A stretch of DNA of 64,000 nt from Phallusia mammillata. Lineage: Eukaryota > Chordata > Ascidiacea > Phlebobranchia > Ascidiidae. A program made the translations under genes and the position numbers. Below the pieces are notes generated by a model, which saw only the letters and a program-made list of their open reading frames with translations, did no database searches and was not told the DNA's origin. The stretch lies in the NCBI GenBank assembly GCA_003260075.1, contig QLIY01000591.1, positions 8,116 through 72,115 on the forward strand, read 5' to 3'. Below are positions 1-10,648 of this stretch, in pieces (the stretch's first letter is position 1; every line of letters begins with the position of its first letter).

Positions 1-49
1 AAAAAAAAAAAAAAAAACGCAAAATATAAAACAGACTGCATTTTTTACT

Positions 50-200
50 GGTTCGGTTCCGGTTCGGGTTCAACGCCAAATGAAATACGGGGTTCAACTC
101 CAGTTCGGGTTTTTAGAAAATCGTAATTAGCGGTTCGGGTTCGGGTTTAATGAAATTAACCGCTCAAACCGGTTTGCGGGTTCGGGTTCAGTTCCGGTTC
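50..200 (+). repeat. GGTTCGGGTTC-rich low-complexity sequence
   Basis: Irregular short tandem repeats of the type GGTTCGGGTT interrupted by AT-rich pieces, following a poly-A stretch at the window start. No gene seen before 290. Confidence 0.5.
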
Positions 201-840
201 GACTCCCTGCTTGAGAGAGATTCGATTTTTCTGTTGTTAAAGTAATTGTAGATGAAAGTACTGTCATCTGTTGCTTTTTTATCAGTTTAATCCAAACTTT
301 TGCTCAGGCCTGACATCTAGCGACGATCCATTGGAAAACACATCAACACGAATCATGAGATCGAAAAACGCTGGAGGTCTGCACGCTCCGACCCCCCCCC
401 CAACCGGTTCGCGGGTTCGGGTTCAGTTCCGGTTCGACTCCCTGCTTGAGAGAGATTCGATTTTTCTGTTGTTAAAGTAATTGTAGATGAAAGTACTGTC
501 ATCTGTTGCTTTTTTATCAGTTTAATCCAAACTTTTGCTCAGGCCTGACATCTAGCGACGATCCATTGGAACACACATCAACACGAATCATGAGATCGAA
601 AAACGCTGGAGGTTTGAACGCTCCGATGTACNCCGGTTCGACTCCCTGCTTGAGAGAGATTCGATTTTTCTGTTGTTAAAGTAATTGTAGATGAAAGTAC
701 TGTCATCTGTTGCTTTTTTATCAGTTTAATCCAAACTTTTGCTCAGGCCTGACATCTAGCGACGATCCATTGGAAAACACATCAACACGAATCATGAGAT
801 CGAAAAACGCTGGAGGTCTGCACGCTCCGATGTTCTACCA
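166..840 (+). repeat. Three tandem copies of the start of a copy-A exon
   Basis: About 200 bp holding an intron end, the acceptor TTTGCTCAG and the first 80-90 nt of the exon occur at about 166-391, 402-631 and 633-840. The joints are a 10-C run (392-401) and a single N (632). Only the third copy continues into the full 202-nt exon. The near identity and the joints point to assembly, not to exon repetition. Confidence 0.8.
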
Positions 841-3800
841 CGACAAGAAACAACTGATAAGCCTTGACCTATCTGCAAGCTTACCTGCATTCAAAAACAA
901 AACACTGAAAGTCAGGAATCTATACCTTGCTATTACTATAAACTGTAGGTGTGTGGAAAAGATATTTAAAATAAGCAATATTTGTTGAAATTATTAGAAA
1001 ACTTGTAGTTCTTTAAATGCTTTAAACGCATTGAGTTACAATGAAGAAATATACCACCACAACTGTTAATTTAAACACTTTTGAAACAACTTTGGTCTTT
1101 TAAATTAAATTTAAAACAAAAGTGGTTTTTTAACAACAGATTTCCGTATATTTATCCTGACATCATCTGCAACAACGTCATCACCTCGACAAGTGGTCAT
1201 ACCTTCTTTATCTTGGAAGCAATTTCATCAAAATACTTTGACCTACAAGAAAGTTGGTACAAAGTACTAGGGGGAGTCGTAGACGTAGATGTTGCTCACC
1301 TGCCAAAATGTGTCACCAGGTTGATTAATAACCACAGAATAGCAGTGTTACGAATGGTGGAACACAGCTCAATCAAGTAAGTGGAATATTAATAAGGATG
1401 GTTAACCTGTGACCCAGAGTTGTAAGCGGATCCGAAATTCAATCCCTAGCTCAAACCCGCCTGAACGCGAAAGTACAAGGCCGAACCCAAAAGTACAAGT
1501 CTGAAGCCGGCCCTAACCCGAAACGTTTTTGAGAAGCCCGTTTAGACCCGAAAGTTTGATTGACAGGCGTTTACACGAAAACCTGCGAAACGTACAGAGT
1601 ATAATAATAAAAAGAAAAAAACATTAAAAACTATAAGTCAGGCCCGATTTAAGTCCGTTTTCTAAAAAAATACCTAAAGCCTAAACCTGAACCCGTCCCG
1701 AAAAGCCCGGCCCGACTTACAACTCTGTTGTGACTAACAAAGGAACACGGCCTATAATGTGGATAGGGCAGTATATAACACTTTGCAAAATCACTTGTAA
1801 AACTACTAAATTTTTGTCATTAATTAATGATGTTACCAAAACGTCCATATTGGTTTACTTAAGATCAATATGAATATTGCCTTTAAAACGCATGAAGATC
1901 AATAACTGTAACATTTCCCACAACACAATATCGATTCTATTTGAATAAGTTTTTGTAGAGATTAACGTGATGTATATTCCGTTTTATCAAACTTTTAGTT
2001 GATTGATTTTGAGATGAGAAGAATTGCTTCTTTATTAGAAAAACACAAGCAATTTATTTACAACAGAATTTTTATCCAGCATGTAACAATGTGTTACTTT
2101 CCAGAACATTTAAAATTGTTCTTCACGAGCTACTGTTTGGAATTAACATCGGAGTGATTGACACAGCAGTGAAAAGGTTAAACGTCGGACAATCAACTTC
2201 ATACACACCTTTTGTCTCCAAATATGGAAAACCCGTTTCTGGTGCTGACCTAAAAATGGTCGTGGCTCCAGCCAATGCATCTGTCCAATGTAACTTCAAA
2301 CATTGCAATCTGTAAGTAACTTCAAACACTGCAAACTAGTTGTTGACCTGTAGTGAAGAAATATGGACACATGTTTACCTGTTGTAGAAATCTTTCCGTG
2401 CCAAGAGACGCTCTTCTTGTCAAAGCAAGACAACCTTTCTCGAACTTATCAGGATTAAACGAGTTCTATCTGACAGCTTTAAAAGATCCAGAATACCCAA
2501 GATGTGGAATCGATGGTCAACTTTACGTCATGGCTGTACATTTAACGTAATTATTTACTGCACTTTAATTCTATAAAGTTGCAACAACATATGATGTGGT
2601 AAAATAATGGCATTTTGACCAGTCATGCAATGTGATTCGATTTAGATAGCACAACGGTATTTTGTCTGGTTGTGTTATGGTTTTTCGATTAGATGGTGCA
2701 ATGGTATATTGGTTGGTTGTGTAATGGTGTTTTGATTAGAGAGTGCAATGGTATCTTATCTGGTTGTATTATGGTATTTTGGTAAGAGGGTGCAATGGTA
2801 TTTTGGTTGGTTGTATTATGGTATTTTGGTGAGATGGTGCAATGGTATTTTGAGTGGTTGTGTAATGGTATTTCGATTAGATGGTACAATGGTATTTGGC
2901 TGGAAGAACTTTTAATTGTTGTGCGATTTGATTACTTTAACTTGGTAAAAAGTTTTGCTAAGGCTGTTTGGTTTAAAGTGGTTATGGTACTTCAAACATG
3001 CTGTTTGCAATGGTGTGTTGGATTGGATGGTACAACCGAATGGTTTGGCGGCATGGCCATGCGATGTTTGGTTGGTTTGATGTTATTAAGTGATTTCTTG
3101 CAAATTATGATATTTTTCAGATACAACGTGGCAGGAAAGCGATATGTTTTTACAAATTCTGACCTGCCACTCAAAGACACAAATGTCAGTGTACGGACTG
3201 TCAGGCCTGTGGCCAGAATATACAACAAGGTTCCAGTGAAGAAATGTCCCGGATGGCTGGACATACAAGGTGCCAATTAAGTGTATTGCGATGTGCATTT
3301 AAACGAAATTGTACCTAAGTTATTGTTGTAGTCAAAATACAAGATTTTTTGGGATCACTGCATTAACTATATGCGAGTATATAACAGTTAGTAGCTCAAT
3401 TTTACTTAAGAACATGAAAAATTGAAACTCTTTGACTTCAGAAGATCAACGGATGTTTGAATTACAGTGGTATAAGTCCAAACTAAACTGACTGCAGTAA
3501 AATTAGTCACCATCAAAACCCAAAATTACGTTGTTGCCTCGACTAATTGGTTCTAAAGAATCTTTTTTTTGGCGCTGCAGATATTTTTATCCAGTACTAT
3601 AACCTTTACCCTGTGATGTGGAGAAACGGAATCATAGATCTCCATTCTTACACCGACGTTAGGAAAAAAGCGAAGATGCTGAAAACTGCAATGTTTGAAA
3701 CTGATTTTAGACACCCGCAGTAAGTGAGCAACACAAAACCACAAATAGAAAACATGTTACTTTGTAAACAGTCAAAAATAACCATTCATACCCAGAAACA

Positions 3801-6800
3801 AACAAGCCAGCATATTAGTTCAAAACATAACGTTTCGGCAGCAACTTATGTCATTCTCAAATAAAGTTGCTGTCGAACGGTATGTTTTACGCTAATATAC
3901 GGGCTTGTTTGTTCCTGGTGAGGATTTTTAAAACCGTGAATTATATACATAACCATTTATATTTCAAAAAATGATCTAAAAACCCCAAAATACTTCTAAA
4001 AAATTCATAATGGATAGTTATCAACATAAATTGTTGGTAAAAAAATTAAATCGCGTGACACTTATGCCTAGGTAGGTAGGTAGGTAGGTAGGTAGTTTGT
4101 ATTTGCACGTAAATGAGGAAAAAATGACAACGAAAATATCCATGAAAAACGCAAAGTGCAGGGCAGCGAAGGACCGTACGGTCAACGTGTCAGCCACCCC
4201 TTCAAAGCAGTAGTATTAGGCGAAAAATAAGATAATAAACAAGAGAGAGAAAAAATTAGGCAGTAAATGAATAAACAGTTAATCGAATAATGACAAGCAT
4301 AAAGTCAGTAACCAATTTACCGAGAGAATAAACGCCTAGATACATGCCGGTGTCACGTGATCTGTCGCTAAGCAAACAGGAGCTGATATGGAACTGGATG
4401 GAATGCGGAATGAAATTTGACACCTCACCCGCCAAACAGGGTAAATCAATTTTACGTAACGTGTGTTTATTCAAATCAGCTTCTTACGATTTTTCACCTA
4501 GCAACAACCGGTTTGTGTCTGTGTCATTGCTAAAAAATAAAAATATTTGTTTCCGCCTCTAGCGGATGTTTTTACCAAAAACCATATTGAACTGCTTTAG
4601 AAGGCCTTCAGCCACTTGTAGACCAAGAGCTATTCTGTAGTCACATTTCTTTGCTGCACCACAAAGTTAAAAAAAACTTGTTTCAACCCAGTAATGTGCA
4701 ATAACTGAAACGTGATTATCATGTATCAGCTATTATACTGCCAGGCATAATATCAAGTTTATAGTGCTCTTCTGGCAAATGTATTTTCATTCCGGCGTTT
4801 CGTCGTCCTATACAGGCCGCCTCCATCAGGGTAAATAACACTGAATGCGACTAGTACAGTCACGATAAACAAAGGAAAAAAAGAATGAAACGCAAGCACG
4901 TCACAACGAAACGAAAACACCGCGCGATAACGAATGATTTGGTCTCTAATCTTTGAGCAGGTGCCTGTAGCACGCTGAAAGCATCGAACGTGGAAACGTC
5001 GGAATAAAAATACATTTGCCAAAAGAGCTCTATAAACGTGTGGTTATCATATTTCGTTTCAGAAACCTGTACAGTCAATGGCATAGAAGATGGAAAGGTT
5101 CGGGTTCAAAAACTGCTTGAGGCGGCCGTTCAAGTCGAGTTGGCCACAATACCACCTTACTTCACCGCATGGCTCAGTTTGAAGACAGGGCAATCTCGTA
5201 ATTTAGAAATTGCAAGCCTTATTAAGTCGATCTACACGGAAGAGATGCTGCATATGTCACTGGCTGGAAACTTACTTAACTCAGTAAGCAACTACAAATA
5301 GTTTTGACAGAATATTTTTTCTTCGCCAGTTGCGGGTTGACCATGTTTTAACACTGTTTGAACCAGGTGCAAAAACGCAATGGAAATTAGCAGTAGTCAG
5401 TTCTCAAGTTTTTTATTTATTCAAAAAATGTTTTAAATTAAAACACTGCTATTCTATTGAAGGATAGGCATATTCCGTAAATGTATTGTGCGTGGATTGG
5501 AACCAAAAAAGGTATAATCCAACAAAATGTTAAAATTCTTTGTTTCATGTTATTTTGTCCGCCTAATCACAACAGTAAGGATCGATTGATTTGATTCATT
5601 GCCACAAATTTTCACTGTATTCCACTGTAAATTTCCACAAGCATTGCTATACTATTAAAGAGCATAAGAACGTTTACTAAAGATAGACTTTTTACAACAT
5701 TTAAAACCAAATCATTGTTTTTTATTGTAACTTCACAGCCGTAACCCTAGCGCGGTCTGAACATTTTTGTGTGATGTCTGGTAATGAAAAGAATTGCATA
5801 TTGCAAGATCTCAAATTTTATAAGACATGCATGAAAGTGTGATGTCTTTTCAGGTTGGAGGAACTGTGAATTTAACTGACATGAGTCAACTACCCGCATA
5901 TCCTACGTCACTCGGAACCGGATCCTTCTACAACTTGGCCCTTAACGTTTTACTACCACTCGAAAAGTTCTCTATTAGTCTTGTGCGTGATGTTTTCACC
6001 AAAGTTGAGAACCCAAGTCCACCGGAAGTACAAAAGGTAAAATATCTAGATTAGGAATTCACAGTTGCAGTAAACTGTGTTAGTGATGTGGGTAAGAAAA
6101 TTTAACGGAATTTGTACAATTAAAACACGTTAAAACAGTACATTCGACTTTTAATTAAATACAACATTGTTCTGGGCCAAAACCTGTGCGAATTTAGCCC
6201 ATTGGGAATTTTTATGTTTACACTATAAAGTTAGGACAAAAATGTAGGCGCTGTAAAGTCAGGCCCGAATCTAGCCCACTTTGTTGGCCAGATCCAACTT
6301 ACACCTCTGTAATGAGTATAAGATGCTAACAAGTCACAGTTATTGGGTAATATGTTATGTCATGTCTTACATGGTATAAATTAAGCCTTTAAGTCAGATA
6401 AACAATTTAGAGGTCCATACATGGAATAAAGTTAAGCCAAGTCAAAAGTAGGTTGAGTCTCAACACAGCCAACCAATTTTTACTAAGTCCAAGTTGCTAA
6501 AGTTAAACCAGTCGAGGTGAAACACTTTTGAAACCGATTGTGTTGCCAGATTTTTCTCAAAATGGCCGCGCTCTGGAAAACGTTGTCCAAAAACGGAGAA
6601 CCACCGCCGCAAGGTTCAAAAATGAAGTTGCTTATGGATGAATACGATGCAATTGGAAACGATCAAGATGAATTGTTGGACACAAAGGTCTTAAAAAACG
6701 TCAAAGGAGAAGCTGAAAAGTGGAAAGCCGTAAAATCGTTCTCACACAACCTTTTGCAACCTGTGTCGAAGCTTACAAAAACGATAGGGAGTTTATATGC

Positions 6801-8200
6801 AAAAATTCTTACCAACATTGCTTATCTAGAGTCGTGCCTGCAACTGCAACGATTGGACTCAGGCGACAAAACCCGAAAAACTCTATTTGTTGGTGACGTT
6901 ACCCACCAGTTAAACATGAGTCATTGGTATAACCCATCAAAAAGTAGCAACGTTGATGTAAATGTCGAAACCATCACCGAGGAAATGAACTCCGAAGAAT
7001 TGATTATGACCGAAGCTGGCACAAGTTTTACTGTAAAAAAGACGAAAAAACCAAAATATTCAAAACACCTTAATTTGACGAACCCCTTGTTTCCAGTGGT
7101 AGATCTGAAATCAGCTATTCAAGCCGTTATAGAAATCGTATACCAAGGTAAGTTTCTTTTCACAAGTTTTGGCAAAGACGAAAGATAGGCAGAAACCAAA
7201 TCTCATGGATGCCAAAATGGCTATAATTATCGGGTAGAAATACTGTAAAAATGTAAAAGCATATACACGCATATTTGAGATAAAATAACACTGGGTTTAG
7301 GACTTGAATGGATGAATATACTGCCATAATATTACCAGGCACTTTAGACCAGTGTCTTAGTTTTATAGTTGTAGCGGATCCGAAATTATAGGCTCCGAAC
7401 CCGATCCGAGCTTGCAACAAGCTTTTACATAAAGCTCGAATTAGGCCTGAAACTGAGCCAAAAAATTTATAAATATAGCCGAGTTGAAAGTCAGGCCCAA
7501 ATTAAGTCAGTTTTATGCAAACTTAAGTCTTTACCCCAATCTGAACGCGTTTAAACATACCGACCGGACTATAACAACTATGACTAGGTTAGGAATCCAG
7601 CATGCGTATATAAGCTATTGAGTTTGTATGTTTAAAGCTTTACATGGACACACTTGAAAAAGCGAAAAATCATCAAGCTATGGCATTATTTTTCAGGTGA
7701 AGGAGGGAGTCCCTGTTCAGTGTTTCGAAAATCTTCCATTGGTACCGACTTGAGCTACGAGAACTCACATTACGCCAAGTTTTTGGAAATCGTCCGCGGG
7801 CGAAAGGTCAAGGCGGTTGACATTACAACGTTTTCGCACTTACCAGATTGCCTAAACCACTCCGATTTTGGATGCCATGAAAAACAAGGTTTAGACAAGC
7901 AGTTCTGTTTCGTTGGGGAGCAAGTTCCATTTGACGAAGATGGCGTTTGGCCCATAATCTCTAACCCAGGCGACCTCGTTTATTCTAAAAACTCAGCAGC
8001 ATACACTTTAAACAAGCAGTTCAATATACAATACACGCGACTGCTTTGGTGTTTGCAAGACGTTTTCGGCGGAAGACCACATAGAATGAAGACCTGCATG
8101 AGCAATATGTACGATTTAGTTATTGCCGGAAAAAAACTGGTCGCGACCCCAATCAGACCTGTCTGGCCCCTAAAAGACGAGTTTACACAAGCTAATGTCT

Positions 8201-8260
<60 letters not shown>

Positions 8261-8301
8261 TTTCGTCCGCGACGCAGCCTATACGTCCGGATTATGTATA
8301 G
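747..8301 (+). CDS. VioB/RebD-like ferritin-domain protein, copy A (5'-partial)
   Basis: The first 5' exons lie upstream of the window. Visible exons with GT-AG borders and matching phases are 747-948, 1140-1376, 2105-2311, 2388-2546, 3121-3269, 3581-3719, 4340-4440, 5063-5283, 5854-6036, 6550-7147, 7697 to about 8201, and 8278-8301. The protein matches the middle and C-terminal parts of bacterial VioB/RebD/StaD (iminophenyl-pyruvate dimer synthase family). Landmarks are VELATIPPY and EEMLHMSLAGNLL (exon 5063-5283), VGGTVNLTDM (5854-6036), QGEGG across the 7147/7697 junction, and SHYAKFLEIVRGR (7697 exon). Bacterial relatives couple two indole-3-pyruvate imine units; the substrate here is unknown. 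Exon lengths equal those of copy B in nearly every case, so the two are tandem duplicates. The apparent polyproline tail is a run of filler C at 8202-8260 and the last donor is lost in it. Family assignment is firm; enzymatic activity is inference. Confidence 0.85.
1415..1727. mobile_element. hAT-like MITE, CAGAGTTGTAA family
   Basis: Begins CAGAGTTGTAAGCGG and ends CCCGACTTACAACTCTG, an inverted pair. The 8-bp flanks CTGTGACC and TTGTGACT agree at six positions, as expected for an aged target duplication. It sits in an intron of copy A. Diverged relatives lie near 7369-7590, 33868-34120 and 39708-39955. Confidence 0.55.
2640..2910. repeat. Minisatellite in a copy-A intron
   Basis: Imperfect tandem repeat built on ATGGTATTTTGGTTGGTTGT alternating with TAGATGGTGCA, unit about 48-50 bp, five to six units. 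It keeps a long frame open by chance on both strands, but no protein family resemblance is seen. Confidence 0.7.
3792..3918. mobile_element. Foldback element with long inverted arms
   Basis: AAACAAACAAGCC at one end pairs with GGCTTGTTTGTT at the other, and the pairing continues inward to CAGCAACTT/AAGTTGCTG. A sister copy is at 25322-25476. Confidence 0.55.
4069..4095. repeat. TAGG tetranucleotide microsatellite
   Basis: About seven uninterrupted units of TAGG within the intron before the 4340-4440 exon of copy A. Confidence 0.9.
8202..8260. other. Assembly filler: 59 C
   Basis: Interrupts the last large exon of VioB-like copy A and creates a false polyproline tail. Confidence 0.75.
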
Positions 8302-10584
8302 ATTGGGAGTAAAATAATTTTTTGTGTGATCCAACAAAATTTTTAAACCTTCCTTCATTTTCCCACCTATTTTTAACTATTAGGTTTTTAAATGCAGTTT
8401 TCTGATCTTCTGCCACTAAATGCCTGAACAAAAAAGGATCATTTTTATCGCAGAGGCAGATTTAAACAATTGCAAAATTTAAAATGAAAAAAAAAAACAT
8501 AGAAAGTTAACAAATTGATATAAAGTACATTGTGTAGTCCTTCATGGTAGGCCTACATTAGAAACTTTATATATGCACGATATGATGCATGTTATTTTAA
8601 ACAAACTTCGAATGACAACTTATACATAACCTCAAAATGCTATTTTAATGCGCTTACTTGTTACCGATTAAAGTGTTTCTGAATGGAAGCGTAATTTGTT
8701 TTGTTTTGTTGGGCTCTACATGGTGACACGTTTCCAAAAAAACAAAACGATTTGATTGGAAACTTTGAAACATATGCTTAATGTCATCGTATGTAAAAAA
8801 CATAAGTGAAAAAAAAAAATAAAAAAAAATAGAATAAAACTAAAACTACAACAAGCGATCATTAATGAATATGTAACTTATCAAAGAGATACTGCTCATT
8901 TTACTATTCTTTTGTTTTATTTAGGGTTTAATTTGTCAGTTATTACTCAGAATATGTTATATTGTTTTTGTTAACCATTTATTTGTGAGATATTATTGTT
9001 GCACTGCAAACCGTTTTATTTATTTTACACTCTATTTATTTTGTATTGCAAGTTTGGGATTGGAAATTGTTGTTGTTTGAAGCCATTAGTGCAATAAACA
9101 ACTTAAGCATACACAGTATAACCCAAAGTTGTGTTTATTTTAAGGTAAAATAAAGAGCAGCTTGTTTTGTTTGCCCTTTTTGGCCTCATAAGTCGAAAGT
9201 TGATTTCAAGAAATATTTCGAAGCACAAAACATAATAGTGTGCTTGGAAAGCTCTGTATAATACACACATCCGCAGCAAACGAACATTTAAACCCGGTTC
9301 AATCCAACACAATTCAAAGGAAATTACGTAAAGAGTATAGAACCCACGGATAAAGTTTAGATGCCAGTCCAATCTGTCAAAATTGTAATTAGGCAAGTAA
9401 AAAATGTAATTAAGCATGAATTTTTGAGCTATGTTCGAAAATGACACCAGAAGTGCAGAATTGCAAGGATTTAATTATACTTGGTAAAAGAACCCATACA
9501 TCTCAAATAAGCCCCCCCCCCTTAAGCAAGAATTTTTGAGCTATGTTCAAAAATCACACCAGAAGTGCCGAATTGCAAGGATTTAATTTGGAAGAAATAT
9601 AACTTGGTAAAAGAACCCATAGATCACAAATGACAACATTCGTTGAACTACAAGGCTTGATCGCAAAACAATGGTCGTCCTAAGCAAGCAAGTAAAGTGA
9701 AAACGTTTGCTCACCAACAAATAACACACGAGTCCTAAATGGCACGCAGTAGTTACTAAGTCGTGCATTTTTACCATTTTTTAAAATCCAGAACGACCTA
9801 CAATGCTTGAAACTGAATTTAGCTTGTTGGGAAACCAGCATTTGAAAACTGAATAGAACACATACACATATCCTTCTTTAGTAGAATCCGGCATTAACAA
9901 AACAGTTTGAAAAAAAACTGCTAATGTTTTTCGTACATCAGAAGTATTGTCCCATAAATTAACCATAATCGTATGTAGCACTATCAGATTTTGCGAAAAT
10001 AATTCACCGAATGAGTGATTGTTAGCTCGATTGGGCTTGGAGTCGCGTCCTTTGGAATTTAAACGAAACCATGGGAAGAATGACACAAACGGAAGCAATA
10101 TTCCAATTTCCACAGTCACAAACTGCAAGCACCGATTTAGAGGGAGAACCTAACAAGCGCGTTGTAGCATCAGTCGTTTATCACTGCGCAAAACCATTTT
10201 GAAGATTTTTCTAAATACAATTACACAGATGTATGTAGTCTAAGCTGTGTATGTTTTTTTGTAAAGTTAGTTTGTGCAAGAACTGTAAGAAAAGGCATAA
10301 TACAGCACAAAGATCGCAAGCTTAGTTTTTACTCAACACACTATTGGGAAAATATAACTTATTAGCAGTATGCTTTTTTGAGTTGTTGTATAAGAACAGT
10401 AAATAAAAGCCAAAGTAGAGAATCAAGATATTTTCAAGTGCAAGAAATATATTGTGTCAGCAATTAAGGTTACATACAAAAACTTATACTGTTATGTAAA
10501 TTATATACAGCAAAGACAGTATATACTAATAAAAACTTTCTGACTGTGTCTTTGTTAGCTGATTATATAATTTTGGTGCCAAAA
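8302..10584. other. Intergenic region between copies A and B
   Basis: AT-rich. Holds the likely 3' UTR of copy A and a duplicated segment (about 9411-9480 and 9523-9600) joined by a 10-C run at 9512-9521. No coding exon recognised; the short ORFs on the minus strand at 9103-10128 have no family resemblance. Confidence 0.5.
9093..9098 (+). terminator. Possible poly(A) signal of copy A
   Basis: AATAAA about 790 nt after the copy-A stop, following a T/GT-rich stretch. Distance makes it tentative. Confidence 0.3.
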
Positions 10585-10648
10585 ATGTTTGCCACGATGA
10601 TTTCGCTTGACGTTGTCTTAATTTGTATGATGTTGCCATGCTGTTTAG
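10585..10648 (+). CDS. Exon 1 of copy B: signal peptide
   Basis: The ATG at 10585 opens a short basic-free, strongly hydrophobic stretch (ISLDVVLICMMLPCCLG) ending in small residues, as in a cleavable secretory signal. The exon ends at a consensus donor (TTTAG/GTAAGT) in phase 1, matching the phase of the TSP1 exon. No other ATG nearby gives this phase. A pyrimidine-rich TTGTTAG lies about 28 nt upstream and could be a spliced-leader acceptor, which is speculative. Confidence 0.7.

Noticed and set aside
2795-3280. 161-aa plus-strand ORF
   Set aside because: It runs through an intronic minisatellite and joins the real exon 3121-3269 only by chance across the acceptor.
7654-8301. Polyproline C-terminus on the VioB-like copy A ORF
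   Set aside because: The prolines come only from the 59-C filler run; copy B has no such tail.
8170-8358. Polyglycine ORFs on the minus strand (also near 23835, 52300, 55853)
   Set aside because: They are reverse readings of C filler with no conserved sequence around them.
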